DNA of 64,000 bases from Streptomyces adelaidensis (GTDB lineage Bacteria > Actinomycetota > Actinomycetes > Streptomycetales > Streptomycetaceae): contig NZ_JAEMUX010000016.1 in assembly GCF_016598475.1 (NCBI RefSeq), positions 1 through 64,000 of the forward strand. Direction: 5' to 3'. Under the pieces are notes generated by a model. It searched no databases. It had not been told where the DNA came from and was given only the letters and a program-made list of their open reading frames with translations. The position numbers and the translations under genes were made by a program. Positions 1-8,073 of the stretch are shown one piece after another. The first letter of the stretch is position 1. Every line of letters begins with the position of its first letter.

Positions 1-20
1 GGGGCCGGATGGCCAGGGGG

Positions 21-854
21 TCAGGGGGCCGGATGGCCAAGGGGCTCCCTCGGCGGCCTCTGACGCGTGGGTGCTTCGAGGCCCAGCCGCCGGTCCTTCA
101 GCGCCGGGAACTGCTCCCGGGTGGTCGCGACCTTCGCCGGGTCGAGATCGACGGTGAGGACCTCCTCGCCGGAGCCCGCCTCCGCCAGGACCTCGCCCCA
201 CGGATCGACCACGATCGAGTGACCGGCCTGCGGAACTCCGGCATGCGTACCGGCCGTTCCACACGCGAGGACATACGCCTGGTTCTCGACGGCCCGGGCC
301 TGGGCCAGCAGGGTCCAGTGGGAGCGGCGGCGCTCCGGCCAGCCCGCGCAGAGGACGAACGTCTCGGCGCCGGCGTCGACGAGGCCGCGGAAGAGTTCGG
401 GGAAGCGGAGGTCGTAGCAGGTGGCGACGCCGAGGGTGGTCTCGGGGAGCCGGAGCGTCACCAGCTCGGCGCCCGCGCCCATCAGCACGGCCTCGCCCTT
501 GTCGAAGCCGAAGCGGTGGATCTTGCGGTAGGCGGCGGCGAGGCCGCCGGACGGTGAGAAGACGAGGGAGGTGTTGTAAAGACGTCCATCCGGATCACGC
601 TCAGGGATCGAGCCCGCGTGCAGCCACACGCCCGCGTCGCTCGCCGCCTTGGCCATCGCCTCGTACGTCGGCCCTTGCAGCGGTTCGGCCGCCTCCGCGA
701 AGGATTCGTACGCGAACGCGCCGGTGGTCCAGAGCTCCGGGAGTACGACGAGATCGGCGCCGGTCTGGCCCCGTACCAGCGAGGCCACGCGCCGCCTGCG
801 CGAATCGACCGATTCGTCCTCATCTACGCCGATCTGGATGAGCGAGGCGCGCAC
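21..854 (-). CDS. Carbon-nitrogen hydrolase (nitrilase-fold amidase)
   Basis: Predicted cytosolic omega-amidase-like hydrolase of the nitrilase superfamily, about 277 residues, normal length for the family. The Glu-Lys-Cys triad is visible: E40 in VVLPELW, K111 in AAYRKIHRFG and C146 in GVATCYDLRFPELFR. The start is taken at GTG 854 (VRASLIQIG), because the family begins with this beta strand; the open frame extends 17 codons further to 905 without family-like sequence. A weak AGGACGG lies upstream. It ends 20 bases inside the window and reads alone, with a divergent gene on the other side. The substrate cannot be told from sequence; closest known activities are deaminated glutathione amidase or omega-amidase. 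Confidence 0.9.
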   Translation of the reverse strand: MRASLIQIGVDEDESVDSRRRRVASLVRGQTGADLVVLPELWTTGAFAYESFAEAAEPLQGPTYEAMAKAASDAGVWLHAGSIPERDPDGRLYNTSLVFSPSGGLAAAYRKIHRFGFDKGEAVLMGAGAELVTLRLPETTLGVATCYDLRFPELFRGLVDAGAETFVLCAGWPERRRSHWTLLAQARAVENQAYVLACGTAGTHAGVPQAGHSIVVDPWGEVLAEAGSGEEVLTVDLDPAKVATTREQFPALKDRRLGLEAPTRQRPPREPLGHPAP

Positions 855-1085
855 ACTACCACCGTCCTGGCATTCGAGACGTCCACTCCGGCCTACGATC
901 GTCACACCAAAGCACTGCCGGGGTGCCTCACAGCAGCGTAACTTAACGTCTCAGAACACCCACTGACAGCCGCCGACGCCCACTCACCGCCGTCAACGCC
1001 GACGCCCCTACCGAAACCCGCCACCCACATACTGATACGCATCGACCGTACTGACAGGTACCGACCGCCCGAGGGGTCCCGTTCC

Positions 1086-1910
1086 GTGAGTCTGCATCCC
1101 ACTCTTCAGCCCTACGCCGACGCCTGGACCCACTCCGTGGACGCGATATCCGAGCTGGTGACGCCGCTCGTGGAGGGTGAGTGGAACCGGCGGACGCCGT
1201 GCCCCGCCTGGTCGGTGCGCGATGTGGTCTCCCATGTCATCGGCCTGGACAGCGAGATGCTCGGCGACCCGCGGCCGATCCACACCCTCCCGCGCGACCT
1301 CTACCACGTACGGACCGAGCACCAGCGGTACATGGAGATGCAGGTCGACGCCCGCCGCCACCACACGGCGCCGGAGATGACCTCCGAGCTGGAGTACACG
1401 ATCATCCGCCGCAACCGTCAGCTGCGGAACGAGTCGCGGGACCCCGGTCACAAGATGCGCGGCCCGCTCAGCACGGAGCAGACCCTCGAACAGGCCATGC
1501 GGAACCGCGCGTTCGATGTCTGGGTCCACGAGCAGGATCTGCGCGCCGCGCTGGGGCAGCCGGGGAACCTGGACTCGCCGGGCGCGTACGTCGTCCGTGA
1601 CGAGCTGCTCTCCGTACTGCCGAAGGTCGTCGCCGAGGACGCGCAGGCGCCGCGCAGTTCGGCCGTCGTCGTCGACGTCCACGGCCCCGTGGAGTTCATC
1701 CGCACCGTCCGCGTCGACATGCAGGGCCGCGGCTCCCTGGAGACGTCCCCGGCCCTCGGCCCCGCCGCCACCCTCACCCTCGACTGGGAGACCTACGTCC
1801 GCCTCGCCTGCGGCCGCGTGAGCGCCGACGCCGTCGCCGACCGCATCAAGGGCGAGGGCGACCCCCACCTGATCGCGACGATCCTGCGCGCCTTCACCGT
1901 GACGGTGTGA
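1086..1910 (+). CDS. Maleylpyruvate isomerase family mycothiol-dependent enzyme
   Basis: A 274-residue protein of the DinB/MDMPI class, cytosolic. The N-terminal four-helix domain carries the typical segment RTPCPAWSVRDVVSHVIGLD (around residues 36-55), whose His is a metal ligand in this fold, and a second family signature WVHEQDLRAALG lies around residue 145. The C-terminal part is an MDMPI C-terminal-type domain (SCP2-like), ending LIATILRAFTVTV. Start is GTG at 1086, the first in-frame start close to the fold. Members use mycothiol as thiol cofactor; the true substrate is unknown. It is transcribed divergently from the amidohydrolase and stands alone. Confidence 0.82.
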   Translation: MSLHPTLQPYADAWTHSVDAISELVTPLVEGEWNRRTPCPAWSVRDVVSHVIGLDSEMLGDPRPIHTLPRDLYHVRTEHQRYMEMQVDARRHHTAPEMTSELEYTIIRRNRQLRNESRDPGHKMRGPLSTEQTLEQAMRNRAFDVWVHEQDLRAALGQPGNLDSPGAYVVRDELLSVLPKVVAEDAQAPRSSAVVVDVHGPVEFIRTVRVDMQGRGSLETSPALGPAATLTLDWETYVRLACGRVSADAVADRIKGEGDPHLIATILRAFTVTV

Positions 1911-2101
1911 CCGCCCCGGCGGCCAGGGCTCACGGCTCACGGCTCACGGCCAGGCGAACTGATCGAACGCCGGCTACGTCACCCTCCCCACCGGCACGAG
2001 CATGGCTCCCGCGGCGTCGCCCACGGCCATGGCCAGGCCCGGCAGCACGGGGATGAGCGGCATGTCGTACAGAGCCCGCCCCCTACGCCGGGCGCGGCCC
2101 C

Positions 2102-3418
2102 TCACGCCGGTACATGCACCGTCTCCACCCGGCTCGCCACCAGCCGTTCGCGTTCGCGGCGGGCCGCGCGGCCTCGTAGGCGGAGGATCTGGCTGAGGCC
2201 CAGCGCCTGGAGGACGAAGACGACGGAGAAGGCGGCGCGGTAGTTGTCGTCGGTCGCGTCCAGGAGGACGCCGACCGCGAGCAGGGTGGTCATGGAGGCG
2301 ACGAAACCGCCCATGTTGGTGATTCCGGAGGCGGTGCCCTGACGCTCCAGCGGGTTCGCCGGGCGGGCGAAGTCGAAGCCGAGCATCGAGGCCGGTCCGC
2401 AGGCGCCGAGGACCGTGCACAGCACGATCAGGAGCCACATCGGCGCGTGCTCGCCGGGGTAGACCAGCGTGGTCGCCCAGACCGCCGCCGTCGCGAGGAC
2501 CGTGCCGAGCGCCAGCGGCAGCCGCGCCGCGTGGTGCCGGGCGACGATCTGGCCGTACACCAGTCCGACGACCATGTTGGAGAGGACGACGAGGGTGAGC
2601 AGCTCGCCCGCGGTGCCCCTGCTCAGGCCCTGCGCCTGGACCAGGAACGGCAGCCCCCACAGCAGCAGGAACACCATCGCCGGGAACTGGGTGGTGAAGT
2701 GCACCCACATCCCGAGCCGGGTGCCGGGCTCCCGCCAGGACGCGGCGATCTGCCGCCGCACATACGCCGCCCCGTGGTGCGGGAACGGCTCCGGCTCGTG
2801 CCCCTCGGGGTGGTCCTTCAGAAACAGCTGGGTCAGTACGAGGACGACGAGCCCGGCGACCGAGCTGCCCGCGAACGCCGCCGTCCAGCCCACCCCGTGC
2901 AGCAGCCGGGCCAGCAGCAGCGTCGAGACGAGGTTGCCCGCCATGCCGACCAGCCCCGCGGACTGCGCGATCAGCGGCCCGCGCCGGGCCGGGAACCAGC
3001 GGCTGCCCAGCCGCAGCACGCTGATGAACGTCATCGCGTCGCCACAGCCCAGCAGCGCCCGCGAGGCCAGCGCCGTGCCGTACGACGGCGACAGCGCGAA
3101 GCCGACCTGGCCGGCCGTGAACAGCAGGATGCCGATGGTCAGCACCTTCTGGGTGCCGAGCCGGTCGACCAGCAGGCCGACGGGTATCTGCATGCCCGCG
3201 TAGACCAGCAGCTGGAGTATCGAGAAGGTCGACAGCGCGGAGGCGCCCACATGGAAGCGCTCGGCGGCGTCGAGGCCGGCCACCCCCAGCGACGTACGGA
3301 AGATCACGGCGACGAAGTAGACGGAGACGCCGATGCCCCACACGGCGAGGGCACGGCGGCCCCCGGGTGGATCCCCCGGCAGCGACGCCGCGGACGAGGA
3401 TATGCCGGGGCGGCTCAA
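2102..3418 (-). CDS. MFS transporter
   Basis: Major facilitator superfamily permease, 438 residues, about 12 predicted membrane helices. It begins RALAVWGIGVSVYFVAVIFR and carries an MFS motif A-like loop (GLLVDRLGTQKVLT) between helices 2 and 3. The start is TTG at 3418; TTG overlaps the TGA stop of the upstream GntR gene (TTGA), a translational coupling arrangement, so the transporter and regulator form one operon. The open frame extends upstream into the GntR gene but that part is antisense-like shadow in another frame. Substrate unknown; the family pattern resembles nitrate/sugar-phosphate-type MFS proteins only loosely. Confidence 0.87.
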   Translation of the reverse strand: MSRPGISSSAASLPGDPPGGRRALAVWGIGVSVYFVAVIFRTSLGVAGLDAAERFHVGASALSTFSILQLLVYAGMQIPVGLLVDRLGTQKVLTIGILLFTAGQVGFALSPSYGTALASRALLGCGDAMTFISVLRLGSRWFPARRGPLIAQSAGLVGMAGNLVSTLLLARLLHGVGWTAAFAGSSVAGLVVLVLTQLFLKDHPEGHEPEPFPHHGAAYVRRQIAASWREPGTRLGMWVHFTTQFPAMVFLLLWGLPFLVQAQGLSRGTAGELLTLVVLSNMVVGLVYGQIVARHHAARLPLALGTVLATAAVWATTLVYPGEHAPMWLLIVLCTVLGACGPASMLGFDFARPANPLERQGTASGITNMGGFVASMTTLLAVGVLLDATDDNYRAAFSVVFVLQALGLSQILRLRGRAARRERERLVASRVETVHVPA

Positions 3419-4083
3419 CGGACCTCCCCCCGCGCCAGGTCGGAGAACCAGCTGACGTGCCGGTGCACCAGGGCCACGGCCGCCTCCGCGTCGCCCGCGC
3501 GCAGCGCCCGGAGGATCTCCTCGTGCTCGGTGAGCGTCTTGGTGATGCGGTCGGGGTGGGCGTGCATCACGGCGACGCCCATGCGCAACTGCCGGTCGCG
3601 AAGCTGGTCGTAGAGGCGCGAGAGGATCTCGTTTCCGCCGCCGCGGACGATCTCGGCGTGGAAGCAGCGGTCGGTCACCGCGGCGGCCGCCAGGTCCCCG
3701 GCGGCCGCCTGCGCCTTCTGCTGCTCCAGGAGGCCCTCCAGGCGCTCGATGAGCTGCGGCGAGGCGGGGACGACCTTGCGGACCGCGTGCTCCTCGACCA
3801 GCTGCCGGGTCTCCACCACGTCCGCGATCTCCTGCGCGGAGACGGGCAGGACCAGGGCGCCCTTCTTCGGATAGAGCCTGATCAGCCCCTCGACCTCCAG
3901 CCGCAGCAGCGCCTCCCGCACCGGCGTCCGCGACACCCCGACCGCCTCGGCCAGCTCCCCCTCGGTGAGCAGCGTGCCGCCCTCGTAGCGGCGCTCCAGA
4001 ACACCCCGTTTGACGTGGGCGTAGACACGGTCGGCGGCGGGGGGCTGCTTCACGGCGGGGGCGGGGGCTGGCGCGGAGGGCAT
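3415..4083 (-). CDS. GntR family transcriptional regulator (FadR-like)
   Basis: A 222-residue one-component regulator. Winged helix-turn-helix at about residues 15-80 (DRVYAHVKRGVLERRYEGG, then ELAEAVGVSRTPVREALLRLEVEGLI), followed by an all-helical FCD ligand-binding domain with the metal-binding pattern residues (ETRQLVEEHAVR, FHAEIV, EHEEILRAL.AGD..AAV.LVHRHV). Start chosen at ATG 4083 because upstream residues show no family similarity and little space remains before the divergent promoter. The stop overlaps the TTG start of the MFS gene, so it probably controls that transporter and itself. It is divergent from the D-Ala-D-Ala carboxypeptidase. Confidence 0.9.
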   Translation of the reverse strand: MPSAPAPAPAVKQPPAADRVYAHVKRGVLERRYEGGTLLTEGELAEAVGVSRTPVREALLRLEVEGLIRLYPKKGALVLPVSAQEIADVVETRQLVEEHAVRKVVPASPQLIERLEGLLEQQKAQAAAGDLAAAAVTDRCFHAEIVRGGGNEILSRLYDQLRDRQLRMGVAVMHAHPDRITKTLTEHEEILRALRAGDAEAAVALVHRHVSWFSDLARGEVR

Positions 4084-4321
4084 GCCCACAGCATAGATAC
4101 AACACGTACGCATGGCTGCGGACGTCCAGAATCCGGGACAGTCACCCCATCCCGATCCTGTCAGGGAGCTGTCAAATGGACTTGAATTGACCCCCGCCTC
4201 ACCCACCGCACAACCTTTTGTGCTACTCACTTGTCACACGAGAAGCGGCCCCGCCGTGCCTGCTCGCCGGCGCCCAAGTGGCCGCGCTCCTCAGACATTT
4301 GACGCAATCGGGGTACTTGAC

Positions 4322-5218
4322 TTGATTACCGCCATAAAGGGCGCACGTGTCCGCAGGGCCGCCGCGGTCGTCGTGACCACCGGCGCGATGATCGCGACCG
4401 GAGTCATCGGCTCCGCACCCGCGCAGGCAGTTACGAAGCCCACGATCACCGCCAAGGGCGGGTTCGTGATGAACAGCGCCAACGGCAAGGCGCTCTTCAC
4501 CAAGGCCGCTGACACCAAGAGGCTCACCGCCTCCACCACGAAGATCATGACCGCCAAGGTCGTGCTGTCGCAGTCGAATCTGAACCTCGACGCCAAGGTG
4601 ACGATCAAGAAGGCGTACAGCGACTACATCGTCAAGAACGGCGCCTCGTCGGCCAATCTGATCGTCGGCGACAAGGTCACCGTTCGTCAGCTGCTGTACG
4701 GGATGATGCTGAAGTCGGGCTGCGAGGCCGCGATGGCGCTGGCCGACAAGTTCGGTTCCGGCTCGACGGTCTCGGCCCGCACCAAGAACTTCATCGCCAA
4801 GATGAACACCACGGCCAAGAGCCTCGGCATGACGAACACGAAGTTCGACTCGTTCGACGGCATCAGCAAGGGCGCGAACGCCTCGACTCCGCGCGACCTC
4901 ACCAAGCTCGCGCGCAACGTCATGAAGAACGCCACGTTCAAGAAGGTCGTGGCGACGAAGTCGTACACGGCCAAGACCATCACCAAGAGCGGCAGCACCC
5001 GCACCATGGCGGCATGGGTGAACACCAACACCCTTCTCGGCTGGAAGGGCACGATCGGCATCAAGACCGGCTCCGGCACCGAGGCCAAGTACTGCCTCGT
5101 CTTCTCCGCGACCCGCAGCGGCAAGACGATCGTGGGCACCGTCCTCACCGCCTCCTCGGAGGACAACCGCACGGCGGACGTGAAGAAGCTCATGAACTAC
5201 GGCTTCGCCACCCTCTAG
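4322..5218 (+). CDS. Secreted D-alanyl-D-alanine carboxypeptidase (S11)
   Basis: Penicillin-binding, class S11 DD-carboxypeptidase acting on peptidoglycan stem peptides outside the membrane; about 298 residues. A signal peptide with RVRR, a hydrophobic stretch and APAQA cleavage site precedes the mature part. Catalytic motifs in order: STTK (SxxK), KSGCEAAMAL (SxN position as SGC, usual for actinobacterial S11 enzymes) and KTGSG. Start placed at TTG 4322, eight bases after a GGGG Shine-Dalgarno-like run and just before the signal peptide; the frame is open to 4112 but that would put 70 non-signal residues in front. A strong terminator follows at 5249-5280. It lacks an obvious C-terminal membrane anchor. 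Confidence 0.9.
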   Translation: MITAIKGARVRRAAAVVVTTGAMIATGVIGSAPAQAVTKPTITAKGGFVMNSANGKALFTKAADTKRLTASTTKIMTAKVVLSQSNLNLDAKVTIKKAYSDYIVKNGASSANLIVGDKVTVRQLLYGMMLKSGCEAAMALADKFGSGSTVSARTKNFIAKMNTTAKSLGMTNTKFDSFDGISKGANASTPRDLTKLARNVMKNATFKKVVATKSYTAKTITKSGSTRTMAAWVNTNTLLGWKGTIGIKTGSGTEAKYCLVFSATRSGKTIVGTVLTASSEDNRTADVKKLMNYGFATL

Positions 5219-5248
5219 GCCGCACAGGCCTCCCCAGAGGTACGAGAA

Positions 5249-5280
5249 GGGGGCCACCGCTCACCGCGGTGGCCCCCTTT
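5249..5280. terminator. Rho-independent terminator after carboxypeptidase
   Basis: Perfect 12-bp stem (GGGGGCCACCGC / GCGGTGGCCCCC) with a short loop, followed on the plus strand by TTTGT. It also lies at the 3' end of the convergent DUF397 gene and may serve both. Confidence 0.85.
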
Positions 5281-5285
5281 GTAGT

Positions 5286-5474
5286 TCAGTGAGGGCGCCC
5301 CACATGCCCCGCGAACGATGCCCAAGCCCTTGGCGTGAGCCGGAGTATCGGCCCGTCGGGGTCCTTGGAGTCTCGGACAACGACGGCGCCGGGTATGTTG
5401 CAGGCGACTTCAACGCACTCACCGTGTGCATCGCCGCTGCTGTACGTGGACTTCATGAACTCGAACCCGGGCAT
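5286..5474 (-). CDS. DUF397 domain-containing protein
   Basis: A 62-residue acidic cytosolic protein of the DUF397 family. Family hallmarks: KSTYSSGDAHGECVEVA near the N-terminus, VVVRDSKDPDGP in the middle and a final strand LTPRAWASFAGHV. It starts six bases after the stop of the Scr1-like regulator, so both are in one operon. In Streptomyces such pairs (WhiJ- and AbaA-like loci) modulate development and antibiotic production, the small protein acting as partner of the XRE regulator; that role is inferred here from context. Confidence 0.9.
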   Translation of the reverse strand: MPGFEFMKSTYSSGDAHGECVEVACNIPGAVVVRDSKDPDGPILRLTPRAWASFAGHVGRPH

Positions 5475-5480
5475 GCCCGC

Positions 5481-6359
5481 CTACACCTCCTTGCGAATGC
5501 TGTCGATGAGGCTGAGGGATTCGTGCCGCGCCAGCCCCAACCGGGTGAGGCGATCGAAGATCGCGTTGTGGCGCGTGGCATCAGTCTCACTCTCCAGCCA
5601 GACCTTCGTCGAGACGGTGTCCGCCTGCACCAGGTCCAGGGCACCCGGCTCGGCGAAGGAAATCACAGTGAAGGCGCTGGTCATCCCTGGGTGGGCACCC
5701 GCGAAGAACGGGACGACCTGTACCCGAACGTTGGGCAGTTGCGCCGCTCCAAGGAGGTGGTCCAACTGGGAGCGCATGACGTCTCGCCCACCGACCAACT
5801 GGCGCAGCACGCCCTCGTGCAGCATCGCCCAGAGCTGCAACGGACGCTCACCGGTCAGCCGCGCCTGACGCGCCATCCTCGCCTCGACGAAGGACTCGAT
5901 CTCACCGGGGTCGTCCCAGGTCCCGTTGCCGACCGCGAGAGCCCGAGCATAGTCCGACGTCTGCAAGAGACCTGGGACAAAGGCGAGCTGCCAAGTACGC
6001 AGCTCTGTGGCGATGTCCTCCAGGACGACATACTCCATCTGCGCCTTCAGCTGGGGGTACTGGTTCCACCAACCCTGGACCTTGCGTCGGTCTCGGTCGG
6101 CCTTGGCAATGGCCAGCAGCCTCCCGATCACCAACTCGTCGCTCTCGCCGTACAGATGACACAGCGCCCTGACGTCGGGATCCCGCAACGGCACTTGGCC
6201 ACGCTCGATCTTCGCCACCTTCGTGATGGACGCCGTCAGCGCTTCGGCAGCGTGCACTTGACGCAAGGAGCAAGCCTCACGCATGCGCAGCAGCTCTCCG
6301 CCAAGCCTGCGCCCCAGGACGGTTGTGACAGTCCGTCCACGGTCAGGGTTGTTGCCCAT
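5481..6359 (-). CDS. XRE family regulator, Scr1/DUF5753 type
   Basis: A 292-residue DNA-binding protein. N-terminal helix-turn-helix about residues 10-70 (LGGELLRMREACSLRQVHAA, then SITKVAKIERGQVPLRDPDV), then a DUF5753 C-terminal domain with the typical block AFVPGLLQTSDYARAL, the EARMARQARL helix and the LWAMLHEGVLRQLVGG strand. Start at ATG 6359 is supported by GGAAGGATCCCTGC directly upstream; the frame extends to 6404 without support. It is followed by a DUF397 partner and is divergent from a HATPase gene, the classical Streptomyces three-gene regulatory unit. Confidence 0.92.
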   Translation of the reverse strand: MGNNPDRGRTVTTVLGRRLGGELLRMREACSLRQVHAAEALTASITKVAKIERGQVPLRDPDVRALCHLYGESDELVIGRLLAIAKADRDRRKVQGWWNQYPQLKAQMEYVVLEDIATELRTWQLAFVPGLLQTSDYARALAVGNGTWDDPGEIESFVEARMARQARLTGERPLQLWAMLHEGVLRQLVGGRDVMRSQLDHLLGAAQLPNVRVQVVPFFAGAHPGMTSAFTVISFAEPGALDLVQADTVSTKVWLESETDATRHNAIFDRLTRLGLARHESLSLIDSIRKEV

Positions 6360-6618
6360 GCAGGGATCCTTCCAGCTGAGTGACCCCAGTCTGTAGGTCT
6401 GCAAGAGGACCTCACAATCTGGGCAGGGATATTTCTGCCACGTTCGATTGCTGCCAAAGCGGGAGTGACGCTACGGTCGGTATCCGATCGCCCACTCAGC
6501 GACACCAGTTGGCGGAAGGCACCGTGCTGCCCAAGCCAGAGCCTGCACGGCAGAGCCACCACCCCCACCCACCTGGCCACCGCCACGGGCACCCGGCAAC
6601 GCACAAGGAGGTGCGCCC

Positions 6619-7062
6619 ATGACCGATTCCTGCCCTCCCCCCTTCAACCGGCCCAAGGCCTACGATCGCTACGACGCCGCCAGCTACACCCCCACGCCGG
6701 GCAACATCCCCGTCGCCCGCAGACACGTCGCCGGGCTCGCCGCCGACTGGGGCCACCCCGGCGCCGCCGGCGACGCGGCGCTACTCGCGAGCGAGCTGTG
6801 CACCAACGCCCTGCTGCACGGGTGTCTGCGAGACCGGCTGTTCCGCGTGGAGACGTCCCTGAACGGCAACACGCTGCGCGTCGCCGTCACCGATCCGAGG
6901 GGTGAGCGGCTGCCGGAGGCGCGCGGGATCGAAGACACCGATCAGTCCGGGCGGGGGCTGCTCATCGTCCGCGCGCTCGCCGCCCGCTGGGCCGTCGAGA
7001 AGCTCACCGTGGGCAAGAGGATCTGGGCGGAGCTGGACGTTCCGGGAGGAGCGGATGCGTAG
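6619..7062 (+). CDS. ATP-binding protein, anti-sigma-like HATPase
   Basis: A 147-residue GHKL-fold protein of the RsbW/SpoIIAB-like class found beside Scr1/DUF397 pairs. Visible boxes: N box LLASELCTNALLHG (about residues 55-68), G1-type VAVTDPRGERLPEA and G2-type SGRGLLIVRALAARWAVEK. It has no membrane segment or histidine phosphotransfer domain, so it is not a full sensor kinase. The start ATG at 6619 follows a textbook AAGGAGGTGCGCCC. Likely role: kinase/anti-sigma partner in the trio; the target sigma or anti-anti-sigma factor is not in this window. Confidence 0.9.
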   Translation: MTDSCPPPFNRPKAYDRYDAASYTPTPGNIPVARRHVAGLAADWGHPGAAGDAALLASELCTNALLHGCLRDRLFRVETSLNGNTLRVAVTDPRGERLPEARGIEDTDQSGRGLLIVRALAARWAVEKLTVGKRIWAELDVPGGADA

Positions 7063-7126
7063 GCTCCTCGGCCGTCTCCGAAAGTGCCGCGGCGGTACCT
7101 TGGCCGCACGGCGAAAGGGGACGCAG

Positions 7127-7474
7127 ATGGCAGCCGAGTGGCAGACCGTGGTGGCAGAGGCTCTGGAAGTCACGGGATTCAACAGCGTGGTCGTCCAGCG
7201 CAACGTCGACGGCATCGGAGCCGCCCTGCGACTCGATCACCGGGCCGGCTTCTACGCGGAACTGGGCTCCCTCGCCGACTCCGGCGGCTTCGATGCCTTC
7301 CTCAACCACTGGTGGACCCAGGCGCTCGCCGACTCGGCGCCCGACGAGGACGCACGCGAGCGGGCAATCGAGTTCGCCGACGTGACCGTGTCGCTGTACG
7401 CGCGATCCACCGGCGGACCCACATCCACCCAAGCCGAAATCGAAGCCCTCGTCGCCGGAGCGGAAGCCCCTTGA
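7127..7474 (+). CDS. Putative antitoxin of RelE-type TA pair (DUF6247-like)
   Basis: A 115-residue protein without recognisable enzyme motifs. The central part (LRLDHRAGFYAELGSLADSGGFDAFLNHWWTQALAD) resembles the small Streptomyces proteins (DUF6247-like) that precede RelE-type toxins: a helix with RAxFYxEL, then xWWxxAL. Start ATG 7127 has GAAAGGGG upstream. Its stop overlaps the TTG start of the toxin gene, giving coupled translation, which is the main argument for an antitoxin role. It follows the HATPase gene by about 60 bp on the same strand and may be cotranscribed. Confidence 0.7.
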   Translation: MAAEWQTVVAEALEVTGFNSVVVQRNVDGIGAALRLDHRAGFYAELGSLADSGGFDAFLNHWWTQALADSAPDEDARERAIEFADVTVSLYARSTGGPTSTQAEIEALVAGAEAP

Positions 7475-7725
7475 GCTACACGATCATCTGGGAGCGAGCC
7501 GCTTCCGAAGGCCTCAAGCGGCTCCGGGCGCGCGACGGCGACGCCGTGAAGCCTCTCGTCCAAGCGATCAACGCACTCGCCCGTAATCCCGAACCCGCCA
7601 CGAGCGGCAAGCTCGGCAACACCAACCTGCGACGCATGCGCGTCGGCGTCTACAGGGCCACGTACGAGATCGACGGTGGAACCGTCTCCGTCAAGATCCT
7701 CATGGTCGGCAGCACAGCCGTTTGA
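7471..7725 (+). CDS. RelE/ParE-type toxin
   Basis: An 84-residue protein with the RelE fold sequence pattern: first strand YTIIWERAASEGLKRL, helices with VKPLVQAINALARNP, then GKLGNTNLRRMRVGVYRATYEID and a final strand VSVKILMVGS. The basic patch LRRMRVGVYR corresponds to the mRNA-binding/cleavage strand of RelE ribonucleases. Start is TTG at 7471 overlapping the upstream TGA (TTGA). A strong terminator follows 20 bp after the stop. Expected action: ribosome-dependent mRNA cleavage, neutralised by the upstream protein; activity is not proven by sequence. Confidence 0.82.
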   Translation: MSYTIIWERAASEGLKRLRARDGDAVKPLVQAINALARNPEPATSGKLGNTNLRRMRVGVYRATYEIDGGTVSVKILMVGSTAV

Positions 7726-7745
7726 CCGACAGCAGAACTGGACAG

Positions 7746-7777
7746 GGCTGTCCCTTCGCGGCGACGAAGGGACAGCC
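7746..7777 (+). terminator. Terminator of TA operon
   Basis: Perfect 13-bp inverted repeat (GGCTGTCCCTTCG / CGAAGGGACAGCC) with a 6-nt loop, followed by TTCTTCACTTT. It closes the HATPase-antitoxin-toxin transcription unit. Confidence 0.85.
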
Positions 7778-7914
7778 TTCTTCACTTTCGTGTCGTGGTT
7801 CAAGTGATCGAAACCCAGCAGTCACCAGGCCGACCCCCGCACACGGCAGGACCCATAAGGCTCTCCTCGGCCACATCCCGGAGTGGCATCGAGAGCGATC
7901 TCGGCGAGAGATTC

Positions 7915-7946
7915 TTGAGACCGTAACTGGAGGTTACGGTCTCAGC
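7915..7946 (+). promoter_or_regulatory. MerR-type operator/promoter
   Basis: Perfect 11-bp inverted repeat GAGACCGTAAC-TGGAG-GTTACGGTCTC (7917-7943). The left arm overlaps a -35-like TTGAGA and the repeat fills a long (about 19-bp) spacer, the layout typical of MerR-family activated promoters. No MerR gene lies nearby. Downstream is only an 8-codon frame, so the original target gene appears lost or the site acts in trans with a distant regulator. Confidence 0.5.
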
Positions 7947-7976
7947 GTTCCCGCAGGTCAGGAGTGGTACCGAGAC

Positions 7977-8003
7977 ATGAATCTGACGGCTTCCGCGCGT
8001 TGA
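7977..8003 (+). CDS. Possible 8-codon minigene (MNLTASAR)
   Basis: ATG at 7977 with CAGGAG upstream (about 7957-7962), eight codons and a stop at 8003, directly followed by a strong terminator. It lies downstream of the MerR-type operator. It could be a leader peptide or the remnant of a deleted target gene; too short for any family assignment. Confidence 0.25.
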   Translation: MNLTASAR

Positions 8004-8007
8004 GGCA

Positions 8008-8048
8008 GAAGGGGCCTGCCGCAAGTCAAGGTTGCGGCAGGCCCCTTC
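8008..8048. terminator. Bidirectional terminator after first bkd operon
   Basis: Seventeen-bp perfect inverted repeat around GGGGCCTGCCGCAA / TTGCGGCAGGCCCC with a 7-nt loop. It stands at the 3' end of the minus-strand E2 gene and also ends any plus-strand transcript from the MerR-type promoter. Confidence 0.85.
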
Positions 8049-8073
8049 GCGCTGAGCCTATCCAGTCACGCCC

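Larger units (their letters stand above)
7778..8010. other. Intergenic stretch with orphan operator and minigene
   Basis: The 348-bp gap between the toxin and the bkd operon holds, besides two terminators, no normal gene. It contains the perfect palindrome at 7917-7943 and an 8-codon reading frame at 7977-8003, described separately. The remainder shows nothing recognisable. Confidence 0.6.
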
